NCBI GenBank assembly: GCA_964646815.1
Contig: CAZYFH010000007.1
Coordinates: 62,001 to 126,000 of the forward strand
Direction: 5' to 3'
Length of the DNA: 64,000 nucleotides
Source of the DNA: CAZYFH01 sp964646815
Lineage (GTDB): Bacteria; Acidobacteriota; Vicinamibacteria; Vicinamibacterales; UBA8438
Numbering within the stretch: position 1 is the first letter of the stretch; each line of letters starts with the position of its first letter. The position numbers and the translations under genes were made by a program. Positions 53,619-61,916 of this stretch are shown here, piece by piece. The notes beneath the pieces were generated by a model. It did no database searches and was not told the origin of the DNA. It saw nothing but the letters and a program-made list of their open reading frames with translations.

Positions 53619-53797
53619 GGAGACCGTCCTCCCTTCAAGTCGCGGGTAGCCAACGCGGTTCGGCGTGCACGCACAGCCGGCCGGGACATGCCGCACCCGC
53701 ATGCCTATGAGTCAAGACGCGACAGGGCACGAGGATGTTCCGCGGCGCCGTGCCCCGCCAGCCCGATGGCTCGTAGACCGGCGCTCACGTCGATCGG

Positions 53798-54235
53798 CTA
53801 GCATCGCGACCGCGACCGCGACCGGCGTCCGCGGCGGCGCTCCCACATGTCGTGGAGGGCGTCGAGCTGTGCCGGGGTCAGTACCCGGTGCATTCGATAG
53901 AGCATGAGCAGGCGCGTCTTGCTGAGCGCACTGCGTGCCGTCTCGACCTTGTCAATCTGCAGGGCGATTTCCCACTCGTCGGCTTCGAGTGCGTGCATGA
54001 TCGACGTGAGCTCTTCCTCCTCGGCTTCGAGGCGCTGCATGAGCTCCCTTTGTTTCGGGCGGATCGCCTGGAAGATCTCCTCCAGCTCGTCGGACTGGTC
54101 CTCGGTTAGATCGATCTCGGCCTTGACGTCGTCGGATTGCCACCATTTGAAGCGCTGCGCGGCCTCCGACGAGCCGGCCAACAGCGATGCCACGACGACG
54201 AACGCCGCTGCGCCGTACCAGTGAATCGTGCGCAT
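53798..54235 (-). CDS. Spy/CpxP-like periplasmic protein (LTxxQ)
   Basis: A 145-residue secreted helical protein. A signal peptide (..LLAGSSEAAQ) is followed by two LTxxQ-type motifs: IDLTEDQSDELEEIFQ (about 43) and RVLTPAQLDALHDMW (about 122), the marks of the Spy/CpxP family of periplasmic chaperones and stress sensors. Between them are charged helices (KQRELMQRLEAEEEELTSIM). The tail is an Arg/Ser repeat ending in Cys. A GGAGG site lies six bases before the ATG. It precedes the tolC gene by 180 bases and may respond to the same envelope stress. Confidence 0.8.
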   Translation of the reverse strand: MRTIHWYGAAAFVVVASLLAGSSEAAQRFKWWQSDDVKAEIDLTEDQSDELEEIFQAIRPKQRELMQRLEAEEEELTSIMHALEADEWEIALQIDKVETARSALSKTRLLMLYRMHRVLTPAQLDALHDMWERRRGRRSRSRSRC

Positions 54236-54331
54236 AGTCAGCCTCCTCGCGCCCTGGTCTCGGATCAGGTGCAACGAAGCAACGTTGCAGTAGATAGCAC
54301 GCACCTATTCTCGAATACTGCCCCGAAACCG

Positions 54332-54347
54332 GTGGCGTTTACGCCAC
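54332..54347 (-). terminator. Hairpin downstream of ispH
   Basis: Perfect 6-base-pair stem GTGGCG/CGCCAC with a four-base loop, about 95 bases beyond the ispH stop and before the Spy-like gene. There is only a weak T-run, so this is a candidate at best. Confidence 0.25.
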
Positions 54348-54440
54348 TGATAAATCGGTCGCTCCGGCGGAGTCGCGACGCGAGTGCGTTGAGACGGCCG
54401 ACCCGTGTTCCCAGGCGACACGGCCACCTCGGGCATGGTG

Positions 54441-55628
54441 CTACCCGGAGAACTCGACGAGCTTCGCGATGACCTGTCCGACGATATTGTCTGGTGTCGA
54501 GGCGCCGGCGGTGACGCCGACGGTGAGCGGTCGATCCGGTGCGAGCCACGCGCGGGCGGACACCTCGGCGGAGCCGGCGACCCCGCCCGCCTGCGGCAAG
54601 TGCCGGATCTCGTCCCGAGAGCGGAGACACGACGGCTCGGCGATGTGATACGTCGTGACGCGGTCGCTACAGATGCGCGCCAGGTTGCGGGTGTTGCTGC
54701 TGTTGTAGCCGCCAATCACTACCGTGAAGTCGAACGTGTGCGCATCGAGCAGGACTTTCATCGCGTCCTGCCGGTCTTGCGTGGCGCTACAGATCGTTTC
54801 GAATGCCCGGTAGTGATTGGGTAGCGAGTCTTCCCCGTAGTGGTCGACCATTGCATCCCGGATCATGTCGCCAATCTTGAGCGACTCGGACATCAGCATC
54901 GTCGTCTGATTGGCCAGTCCGACGCGTTGCAGGTCGCGGTCTGGATCGAAGTCCGCAGAGCTGACGTCGCCGAACCGGGCACGGAACGTGTCCGCTGCGC
55001 CTCGTCCGCGAATGTACTCGCACACCTCCGCGGCTTCGTCGAGGTTGAGCACCACGAGATAGCGACCACCGTCGACCGTCGCAGCCTGCGAGGCCGTGGC
55101 CGCGGTCTCTTCGTGCTGGGCCTTGCCGTGAATGATCGCCGTGAAACCGTCGCGCGCGTACTGCCGAACGTTCTTCCAGACATTGAGTACCGAGCCGCAC
55201 GTCGTGTCGATCAACGTGCACTCGAGTCGATTCAACCGCTCGAGCTGGTCGACGGTGATGCCGAAGGCGGGCATGATGACGACGTCATCTGCCGTGATGG
55301 ACGCGATGTCCTCGCCGGGGTCGGTGAGAAACCGGATGCCGGCAGCACGCAGGCGAGAATTGACGTGAGGATTGTGGATGATCTCGCCGGTCAGGAACAC
55401 GGTCTTGTCCGGGAACCGGCGGCGGGTCTGATATGCATAGTCGACCGCGCGGTCGACGCCGTAGCAGAATCCGAACTCCTGCGCGAGATGCAGGGTGAGA
55501 CGGCCAGCCGTATGCTGGAAGTTCGCATCACGGATGCGAACGACGAGCTGGCTGTGATAGTCGCGCGCCAACTCGTCAGCGACGACGTGTTTGAGATCGA
55601 GGCCTTTGCGATATAGGACCGAAGGCAC
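54441..55628 (-). CDS. ispH: HMBPP reductase, long (plant/cyanobacterial) type
   Basis: A 395-residue [4Fe-4S] enzyme that makes IPP and DMAPP in the last step of the MEP pathway. Cluster Cys: FCYGVDRAV (about 55), IDTTCGSVLNVW (about 145) and ETICSATQDRQ (about 285). Substrate loops: TGEIIHNPHVNSRL and GKAQHEET, and VIGGYNSSNTRNL with AGASTPDNIV near the end. It is about 80 residues longer than E. coli IspH (316), with the N-terminal extension and central insert known from cyanobacteria and plants. The start is GTG at 55628, six bases after the anti-sigma gene, so the isoprenoid step is probably expressed with the sigma-factor operon. Confidence 0.95.
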   Translation of the reverse strand: MPSVLYRKGLDLKHVVADELARDYHSQLVVRIRDANFQHTAGRLTLHLAQEFGFCYGVDRAVDYAYQTRRRFPDKTVFLTGEIIHNPHVNSRLRAAGIRFLTDPGEDIASITADDVVIMPAFGITVDQLERLNRLECTLIDTTCGSVLNVWKNVRQYARDGFTAIIHGKAQHEETAATASQAATVDGGRYLVVLNLDEAAEVCEYIRGRGAADTFRARFGDVSSADFDPDRDLQRVGLANQTTMLMSESLKIGDMIRDAMVDHYGEDSLPNHYRAFETICSATQDRQDAMKVLLDAHTFDFTVVIGGYNSSNTRNLARICSDRVTTYHIAEPSCLRSRDEIRHLPQAGGVAGSAEVSARAWLAPDRPLTVGVTAGASTPDNIVGQVIAKLVEFSG

Positions 55629-55634
55629 GGTTGT

Positions 55635-56285
55635 CTAACGTACGTTGATCGAGACCTCACGCATGAGCGGGGTCATCTCGTCAAGGGCGACGAGCGTGGA
55701 CACCCGTGGGCTCGTGAGTGCTAGCTCGAGCTTCTGCATGAACTGCTCGTCGCTGGTCGTGGTCGGGGGATCGGCCGGTGTCAGTGCCGGCTCATCGTGC
55801 CGCACGGCGAGCGGTTCGGGATCCGCGTGCAGGTGCACGAACTGGCCGATGGCGACGCCCGTCAATACGCCTGCCACTGCCGCGGCGCCGATCCAGCGAT
55901 GGACGCGCCCGCCGGCCGCGAGCGCGGGACGCGCGAGCATTGGGAACCGCAAGATGCGCGCGGCACCACGGTGCTCAGTGGCGCGTTCCACGCGGCGCAT
56001 GATGCGGTCCCGCGCCGTGGCCAGGCGCGCGGTTGAGATCTCATCGTCGAATGCGGCGGTGGACTCCTCGGTAATCGCTTCGAGGAAGACCGTGAGCTCG
56101 GCGAGCCGATCGGCGCACGATGGGCACGCGCTGAGATGCGCCTCGGTCGCCTCGTGGTTGGCGCCGGGCCGCTCCGCCGAACCCCGAATCACGTCGAGCG
56201 ACAGGTGGTCCGGCGCGTGAGACCCGCGCGCGGGGTTACCCAGCGTGAGGAGCCGTCGAACGAGCGCACGGGGTGTCGACGCCAT
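55635..56285 (-). CDS. Anti-sigma factor with zinc-finger (ZAS-like) domain
   Basis: A 216-residue single-pass membrane protein. The N-terminal cytoplasmic part has HEATEAHLSACPSCADRL (about 48-65), the H-x3-C-x2-C pattern of zinc-binding anti-sigma domains. One membrane helix follows (WIGAAAVAGVLTGVAIGQFVHL, about 130), then a periplasmic tail that could sense a signal. The ATG overlaps the stop of the sigma-factor gene by one base (TGATG), so the pair is made together. It should hold the sigma factor inactive at the membrane. Confidence 0.85.
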   Translation of the reverse strand: MASTPRALVRRLLTLGNPARGSHAPDHLSLDVIRGSAERPGANHEATEAHLSACPSCADRLAELTVFLEAITEESTAAFDDEISTARLATARDRIMRRVERATEHRGAARILRFPMLARPALAAGGRVHRWIGAAAVAGVLTGVAIGQFVHLHADPEPLAVRHDEPALTPADPPTTTSDEQFMQKLELALTSPRVSTLVALDEMTPLMREVSINVR

Positions 56286-56971
56286 CAACCCCGTCCTTCT
56301 CCAGACGCCTCGAGCACCCGCGCGCGGCGAGCCTCGACTAGCCACTGTTCCCCCCGCAGGCGCCGCCGCAACGAACGTACCGCCCGGAACAGGTGGACAC
56401 GTACCGTCGCTTCTTTGAGATCCAACATGCCGGCGACGTCACGGGTCGAATGTCCCTCGAGCTGATTCAAGATGACCACCGATCGCTGTCGCGCGGGCAA
56501 GCGGTCGATGGCCGCTTCGAGTCGTGCCCGCCGTTCCCGGCGCAGTAATGCGATTTCGGGGGACGGCTCCTCTGCTGGCTGCCGCTCCGCGGGCGCGCGC
56601 TCGTCATCACCCGCGGGGACCAGCCATCGGCCCCTCCGGTTTCGCACCTTCAAGCGATCGAGACAGCAGTTGACGACGATGCGGGTGAACCATAGCTCGA
56701 AGAACAACTCCTCACGAAAGGAGGGGAGGTGGACGAAAGCCTTCAGGAACGCATCCTGAACGGCGTCCTCGGCTTCGCCAAAATCGTGGAGATAGTGATA
56801 CGCGATGCGGGTGGCGCGACGCTGATGCCGGTCGACGATTTCACCAAAACGCTGGCTGGCGACCGCGTCATCACCACGCGCCAGCAGTGCCTTCACCTCG
56901 GCCGCGAGCTGGGTGTCCGCCTCAACGCGGGGTCGCAACGCGCGCCGAGCGCCCGGCACACAAATCCCCAT
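56285..56971 (-). CDS. ECF-type RNA polymerase sigma factor
   Basis: A 228-residue extracytoplasmic-function sigma factor. Region 2: FGEIVDRHQRRATRIAYHYLHDFGEAEDAVQDAFLKAF, then WFTRIVVNCCLDRLKVRNRR. Region 4: AAIDRLPARQRSVVILNQLEGHSTRDVAGMLDLKEATVRVHLFRAVRSLRRRL. A polar linker of about 35 residues separates them. The ATG at 56971 is taken over an upstream TTG (56980). It heads an operon with its anti-sigma factor and ispH. Confidence 0.92.
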   Translation of the reverse strand: MGICVPGARRALRPRVEADTQLAAEVKALLARGDDAVASQRFGEIVDRHQRRATRIAYHYLHDFGEAEDAVQDAFLKAFVHLPSFREELFFELWFTRIVVNCCLDRLKVRNRRGRWLVPAGDDERAPAERQPAEEPSPEIALLRRERRARLEAAIDRLPARQRSVVILNQLEGHSTRDVAGMLDLKEATVRVHLFRAVRSLRRRLRGEQWLVEARRARVLEASGEGRG

Positions 56972-57183
56972 ATCTATCAATACGCCGGCCCGGCCCTGCC
57001 GTTTACGTGCGGCGTGACACCTGCCGGAGCACGGTCACGGGCATCATACCTCGGCCGTGCACGCGTATGAGTCTTGACCGATTCCACGTCACCGCGGGCT
57101 GATGGATCGATGCCGATCTGGTCGGCCGCACGCGTTGATACCAATCGTCTTCGCAGGGACCGATCGCCAGCTGGGAGATGCCG

Positions 57184-58203
57184 TCAGTTCGCGATGACAA
57201 CTGGCCGTCGAAGGGCAGAGAGGCGGTTGAGGCGCGTGCCGGGATAGTAGTGTGCCAGGATTCGCGCTGGGTCATGGCCTGTACGGGCGCGGGCCATCAC
57301 GCCGACCTGGCACGCACCCACCCCATGGCCGTGACCGGTGCCGCTGAATACGAACGTCTCATGGTCCCGCTCTACCTCGAACCGCGTGCTCTTGATCGCT
57401 CGCGGGCCGAAACTCGCCGTCAGCACGGCGCGGAACACCTCGGCACGGACGTCCGTCGTGCGGTCCCCGCGTAGCCGGACCCTGACCGCCCGGCCGGCAC
57501 TATCCCGGTCCACTACCTCGACACCGACGAACCGAGTGCCAACGCGGGTCCTCGGGTCACGATTAAGCGCCTGTCGCACCAGCGATGCGGTCGCCGTGTG
57601 CCGCCACGGCGTGGCGGGTCGCATCACGCAGAATGCGTCGTCGACGCCACGCAGATATGGCGGCGCCGGCCCGCCCCATACGGAGTCCGCGGAGCTCGTG
57701 GCACCACCGCAGTCGGCATGGAAAAGCGCCTGGACCAGGCGTCCCTCGTAGGTCACGACCAGCCCTCGCGTGTCACGCGCGGCGCGCTCCACGAGCGCGC
57801 GCAGCGGTGACGGCGCGTCCGCGGCCGGACGAAATACCTGACAATGCGTTGTCGCACAGAGGTCGAATCCTTCCGTGGCATGGCGCTCCAGGTTCGCGAG
57901 CGCGTAGGTGCGGGCAAGGATCGTCTGGACCATGGCCATCCGTCCCGCGGCCGCTCGCACCTCCCGAGCCAGCGGCAACTCCGCGAGCACCGAGCCGACG
58001 GTGTAGTCTTCGAGCGGCACGCGGACGATGCCGCCGTCGCTCATGCCGAGCCGTATGTGGGCGGCGACGTCGGTTCCGTGACCCCGCACCTCGTTCGCCA
58101 CAACGGGTGGCCGATGGACGCACGTGGCGCCAAGCGCCGCGATCAGGACCACGGCGCCCGCGCGTGCAATCAGCGGCACAGCTCGAGGACGAGCGACGTT
58201 CAT
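57184..58203 (-). CDS. SpoIID/LytB-domain protein, probable lipoprotein
   Basis: A 339-residue protein with a hydrophobic start and a lipobox-like ALGATC. The SpoIID domain shows VPLEDYTVGSVLAELP (about 60), AMVQTILARTYALANLERH (about 90), LVVTYEGRLVQALFHADCGGATSSADSVWGG (about 150) and the C-terminal signature GHGHGVGACQVGVMARA (about 295). SpoIID proteins cleave glycan strands of denuded peptidoglycan; in a non-sporulating bacterium it would act in wall remodelling. The start at 58203 is chosen over 58317 since it opens the signal. It is divergent from pckA. Confidence 0.87.
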   Translation of the reverse strand: MNVARPRAVPLIARAGAVVLIAALGATCVHRPPVVANEVRGHGTDVAAHIRLGMSDGGIVRVPLEDYTVGSVLAELPLAREVRAAAGRMAMVQTILARTYALANLERHATEGFDLCATTHCQVFRPAADAPSPLRALVERAARDTRGLVVTYEGRLVQALFHADCGGATSSADSVWGGPAPPYLRGVDDAFCVMRPATPWRHTATASLVRQALNRDPRTRVGTRFVGVEVVDRDSAGRAVRVRLRGDRTTDVRAEVFRAVLTASFGPRAIKSTRFEVERDHETFVFSGTGHGHGVGACQVGVMARARTGHDPARILAHYYPGTRLNRLSALRRPVVIAN

Positions 58204-58224
58204 GTGGCTGGTTATCGGTCGGCC

Positions 58225-58244
58225 GACACTGGTTCCACAGTGTC
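58225..58244. promoter_or_regulatory. Perfect dyad between spoIID-like gene and pckA
   Basis: GACACTG-GTTCCA-CAGTGTC, seven-base arms with a six-base spacer, in the 98-base divergent intergenic region. The position and symmetry suit a dimeric repressor or activator controlling one or both genes. Confidence 0.4.
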
Positions 58245-58262
58245 CGAACGATAAGCGGTCGT

Positions 58263-58291
58263 TTGACTGGCGACTGCGACGCGGATAGGGT
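58263..58291 (+). promoter_or_regulatory. Possible pckA promoter
   Basis: TTGACT (58263-58268), a 17-base spacer and TAGGGT (58286-58291). The -10 ends ten bases before the GTG start, so a transcript from here would have almost no leader. Confidence 0.3.
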
Positions 58292-58301
58292 AGGCATCCC
58301 A

Positions 58302-59900
58302 GTGTCTGTCGACGCATCGCACGAACCTAGGTTGGCTGCGCACGGACTTGAGCGCGCCTCGCGCGTGTACTGGAATCTCGGCACGGCGGCGCTCTACGAA
58401 GAAGCCGTGCGGCGGGGTGAGGGCCTCGTCGCCGAAACTGGGCCACTTGTCTGTTCCACCGGTCCCCATACTGGACGGGCCCCGAACGATAAGTTCGTCG
58501 TGCGCGAACCCTCGACCGAGAACGATGTTTGGTGGGGCAAGGTCAATCGTCCGTTCGAGCCCGAGCGGTTCGACGCACTTCACACTGAGATGATGCGGGC
58601 GGTCGACGGCAAGGATCTCTTCGTGCAGGACTGTTACGCTGGGGCCGATCCTGCGCACCAGTTGCCCGTGCGCATCATCACCGAGCGCGCGTGGCATAGC
58701 CTGTTCGCGCGTACCATGTTTCTCGAACGGCCTGCCGGCACGACTGGGGCGAGCCATCGACCGGAGTTCACGGTCATTAGCTTGCCCTCGGTACAGGCCG
58801 ATCCTGCACGGCACGGCACGAACTCCGGCGTGTTCATCTTGCTGAACTTTGCACGCAAGCTGGTGCTCATCGGTGGCACGAGTTACGCCGGCGAGATTAA
58901 GAAGTCGATCTTCACGGTGATGAACTACCTGCTTCCGTTGCGCGATGTGATGCCGATGCATTGCTCCGCCAACGTCGGCGGTGCGGGCGATGTGGCGCTC
59001 TTCTTCGGGTTGTCGGGCACCGGTAAGACGACGCTGTCGTCGGACCCGGCGCGCCGCCTCATCGGGGACGATGAGCACGGGTGGAGCAGCCGGGGGGTCT
59101 TCAACTTCGAGGGTGGCTGTTACGCGAAAATGATCCGTCTGTCGGCGGAGGCCGAGCCGCAGATCTACGCGACCACCCACCGGTTCGGCACCGTGCTGGA
59201 GAACGTCGTCATCGATCCAGTGACCCGCCAGATGGATCTCGACGATGACTCCCTCACGGAAAACACGCGAGGCGCCTATCCGATTTCTTTCATTGACGAC
59301 TGGGTGCCGTCAGGGCAAACGGGTCACGCCGCTAACATCGTCATGCTGACTGCCGATGCGTTCGGCGTGCTACCGCCAATTGCGCGGCTGACCGCACCGG
59401 GGGCGATGTACCACTTTCTGTCGGGTTACACCGCGAAAGTCGCGGGAACCGAACGCGGCCTCACTGAGCCGCAGGCGACGTTCAGTACCTGCTTCGGCGC
59501 GCCGTTCATGGTCCATCATCCCACCATTTACGCCGCGCTCCTCGGAGAGCGAATCGCTTCGCACCGCGCGAAGGCCTGGCTCGTCAACACCGGCTGGTCC
59601 GGCGGTCCGCACGGCGTCGGCACGCGGATGAAGATCGCGCACACGCGCGCGATGTTGGCGGCGGCGCTGTCCGGTGCGCTCGACGACGTGGCGTACGAGC
59701 GCGATCCAGTGTTCAACGTCGACGTCCCATCGAGTTGCCCCGGTGTGCCGACCGAAGCGCTCACGCCGCGTGACACCTGGACGGATCCCACCGCATACGA
59801 CGCAGAGGCGCGCAAACTGGCGGGGATGTTCGCGGACAACTTCACAGCGTTCGAGGCGGAGGCCGATCCGGCGGTCCGCGACGCTGGCCCGCGAGCGTAG
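58302..59900 (+). CDS. pckA: Phosphoenolpyruvate carboxykinase (ATP)
   Basis: A 532-residue cytosolic enzyme converting oxaloacetate and ATP to PEP, ADP and CO2 in gluconeogenesis. GRAPNDKFVV (about 60) and the substrate segment are present, the kinase P-loop GLSGTGKTT is at 236-244, and the metal site LIGDDEHGWSSRGVFNFEGGCYAK follows at about 255. Later come TENTRGAYPISFIDDW and a C-terminal GGPHGVGTRMKI. The length agrees with the ATP-using family (about 530). The open frame continues far upstream to 57585, but that part is antisense to the SpoIID gene; the GTG at 58302 is the likely start. Confidence 0.95.
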   Translation: MSVDASHEPRLAAHGLERASRVYWNLGTAALYEEAVRRGEGLVAETGPLVCSTGPHTGRAPNDKFVVREPSTENDVWWGKVNRPFEPERFDALHTEMMRAVDGKDLFVQDCYAGADPAHQLPVRIITERAWHSLFARTMFLERPAGTTGASHRPEFTVISLPSVQADPARHGTNSGVFILLNFARKLVLIGGTSYAGEIKKSIFTVMNYLLPLRDVMPMHCSANVGGAGDVALFFGLSGTGKTTLSSDPARRLIGDDEHGWSSRGVFNFEGGCYAKMIRLSAEAEPQIYATTHRFGTVLENVVIDPVTRQMDLDDDSLTENTRGAYPISFIDDWVPSGQTGHAANIVMLTADAFGVLPPIARLTAPGAMYHFLSGYTAKVAGTERGLTEPQATFSTCFGAPFMVHHPTIYAALLGERIASHRAKAWLVNTGWSGGPHGVGTRMKIAHTRAMLAAALSGALDDVAYERDPVFNVDVPSSCPGVPTEALTPRDTWTDPTAYDAEARKLAGMFADNFTAFEAEADPAVRDAGPRA

Positions 59901-59977
59901 CCGGGGACGATCGGCGTCCCGGCTGCGGCACCTGTTCCCAACGTTCCTGGTCGCGGCCCGTTTGCAGGGCAATCGGC

Positions 59978-61423
59978 ATGGACTACGAATCGGTCATCGG
60001 CCTCGAAATCCACGCGCGACTTCTCACCCATACCAAGATCTTCTGCGCGTGTCGTTCGTCGTTTGGCGCGCCGGCCAACACTCAAGTGTGTCCCGTCTGC
60101 CTGGGGCTCCCGGGCGCGCTGCCCGTGCTGAACCAGCGCGCCGTCGAATATGCCGCCAGGGCCGCGTTGGCGCTTGGCTGCACCGTGCATCCGATTTCGG
60201 TCTTTGCGCGGAAGAACTACTTCTATCCGGACCTTCCGAAGGGCTACCAGATCTCCCAGTACGAGGACCCTCTTGCGAGTGGCGGCGCAATCGCCTTGAC
60301 GGCGGACGGTACGACGCGGACGGTACGTATTACCCGGGTCCACCTGGAGGAGGACGCAGGCAAGTCGATTCACGACGGGTTTGCCGATTCGGTCGTCAAC
60401 ACCTACCTCGACTTCAACCGGAGCGGGATGCCGCTGATCGAGATCGTGACAGAGCCCGACCTGCGATCCCCTGCGGCCGCAGCAGACTGTTTCGGACGCC
60501 TCCGCGCCCTCCTGCGCTCCCTTGAGGTCTGCAACGGCAACATGGAGGAAGGCAGTCTTAAGTGCGATGCCAACGTGTCGGTGCGGCCGGTGGGGGCGGC
60601 GGAGCTTGGCGTCAAGGTCGAGCTGAAAAACATCAATTCGTTTCGGTTCCTTGAGCGGGCGCTGACGTTCGAGGGCGACCGTCAAGTCGCGCTCGCGCGT
60701 CGCGGCGATGAGGTCGTCCATGAGACGCGGTTGTGGGACACCGCTGCCGCACGCACCGTCTCCATGCGCAGCAAGGAAAAGGCGCACGATTACCGCTACT
60801 TTCCCGAACCCGATCTACCTCCGCTCCAACTCTCGCCTGAGTGGATTGAGTCGGTGCGCGCGGCGCTTCCTGAGCTTCCGGCCGCGCGTCAGCGGCGGTT
60901 CGTCTCGGAATACGGACTTCCGGACGAGGATGCCGCTTGGCTGGCCCATGACCGTGAGGTGGCGACGTTCTTCGAGTCAACGGTCGAGGCCTCGGGAGAC
61001 GCCGTGGCGTCACGGCATTGGATCATGGGGCAGGTCGCACAGCGAATGAACACGGAGGGGGTCGACGTCGGAGGCGTTGGTGTCCAGCCCCCCGCGCTGG
61101 CCGAGCTCATCCGACTGGTCGAAGCCGGAACCGTGAGCCGGTCGACGGCGAAAATCGTGTTCGATCGGATGTGTGAATCCGGACGCCCAGCGAAGGCGAT
61201 TATCGACGAGGAGGGACTGTCGCAGATCGCCGACCGAGACGCCTTGCGCGAGATGGCCATCGCGACACTTGCCGCACACCCGGAGGTGGTTGCGACCTAT
61301 CGCTCCGGGAAGACAGGGACGTTGGGCTTTCTCGTCGGCCAGGTGATGCGCGCGACGAAGGGGCAAGCCAACCCGAAGCTGGTCAACGAGTTGCTCAGAG
61401 GCGCGCTCAATTCTGGCGACTAG
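59978..61423 (+). CDS. gatB: Asp/Glu-tRNA amidotransferase subunit B
   Basis: A 481-residue subunit of the GatCAB complex that turns Glu-tRNA(Gln) (and Asp-tRNA(Asn)) into the amide form. It begins YESVIGLEIHARL, then TQVCPVCLGLPGALPVLN (about 36; the zinc Cys CAC...CPVC are visible), the long conserved KNYFYPDLPKGYQISQYE (about 78), EDAGKSIHDG, and GNMEEGSLKCDANVSVRP near 190. The YqeY-like tail domain ends ..FLVGQVMRATKGQANPKLVNELL. It is full length; its TAG stop is part of the CTAG that opens a MITE-like copy. The A and C subunits are not in the window. Confidence 0.96.
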   Translation: MDYESVIGLEIHARLLTHTKIFCACRSSFGAPANTQVCPVCLGLPGALPVLNQRAVEYAARAALALGCTVHPISVFARKNYFYPDLPKGYQISQYEDPLASGGAIALTADGTTRTVRITRVHLEEDAGKSIHDGFADSVVNTYLDFNRSGMPLIEIVTEPDLRSPAAAADCFGRLRALLRSLEVCNGNMEEGSLKCDANVSVRPVGAAELGVKVELKNINSFRFLERALTFEGDRQVALARRGDEVVHETRLWDTAAARTVSMRSKEKAHDYRYFPEPDLPPLQLSPEWIESVRAALPELPAARQRRFVSEYGLPDEDAAWLAHDREVATFFESTVEASGDAVASRHWIMGQVAQRMNTEGVDVGGVGVQPPALAELIRLVEAGTVSRSTAKIVFDRMCESGRPAKAIIDEEGLSQIADRDALREMAIATLAAHPEVVATYRSGKTGTLGFLVGQVMRATKGQANPKLVNELLRGALNSGD

Positions 61424-61530
61424 TGGCCTGTATCGGGTGAATCGGTAATGGTCACCGGCGCCCGGCTGACAAGGCGCGACGAGGGAGCAGACACACCGTC
61501 TGTGATCCTGCTGATGCATGGTCCAGCGCC
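61420..61530. repeat. MITE-like element, family A, copy 2 (one end)
   Basis: It begins CTAGTGGCCTGT in the gatB stop codon and for about 110 bases matches the reverse complement of 8835-9002 (shared words TCACCGGCG, CGGCTGACAAG, GCGACGAGGGAGCA, CACACCGTCTGTGA with one change, GCATGGTC). The far end with the second inverted repeat is not recognisable, so this copy is truncated or has diverged. Confidence 0.7.
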
Positions 61531-61552
61531 GTTAGCTAACTGCAGCTAACGG
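61529..61552. repeat. Perfect 9-base-pair hairpin
   Basis: CCGTTAGCT-AACTGC-AGCTAACGG, directly after the family-A repeat. It could be an end structure of the element or serve as the gatB terminator; there is no T-run after it. Confidence 0.45.
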
Positions 61553-61604
61553 AGACGCGTTTGACACCGCTAGGGTGACCTGCCAAACTAACTCCCAAGT
61601 AGGA

Positions 61605-61916
61605 ATGGGCTCGACGAATCGCGAGTTGGCCCGGTTCCTCGCCGCGAAACGCCACGCAGCCCTCAGTCCCTCGGCCGTGCGAACCAACTTTTACCGCGAA
61701 GAGCTCGTCAAGCATTGGCAGTGTCTGGAGTGGCAGCGCGAGTATTTCTCCGAGAAGGCGATCACCGATGTCGAGTTTGCGCTTGGTCGCTTAATGTCAG
61801 AGGTGGACCGCCTCTGCGAACAGGAGCATGGCGACCAGCTCGTCAGTCAGTTGCTCCGCAAGATTGACGGGGTCACGCGCCTGTCCGCGTGGTCCGATCG
61901 GCAACAGACCCATTAG
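61605..61916 (+). CDS. Hypothetical 103-residue protein
   Basis: An open frame from ATG 61605 with a balanced amino-acid composition unlike the surrounding Arg/Ala/Pro-rich shadows: GSTNRELARFLAAKRHAAL, NFYREELVKHWQCLEWQREYF, TDVEFALGRLMSEVDRLCEQEHGDQLVSQLLRKID. It is largely helical, without signal or membrane segment, and belongs to no family I know. It ends where the glycerate kinase coding region must begin, so the two could be coupled. The ribosome-binding site is weak; a GTG at 61575 is an alternative start. Confidence 0.4.
   Translation: MGSTNRELARFLAAKRHAALSPSAVRTNFYREELVKHWQCLEWQREYFSEKAITDVEFALGRLMSEVDRLCEQEHGDQLVSQLLRKIDGVTRLSAWSDRQQTH

Noticed and set aside
57585..58301. N-terminal extension of pckA by about 240 codons
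   Set aside because: It is antisense to the SpoIID gene, has shadow composition, and the family length is met from 58302.
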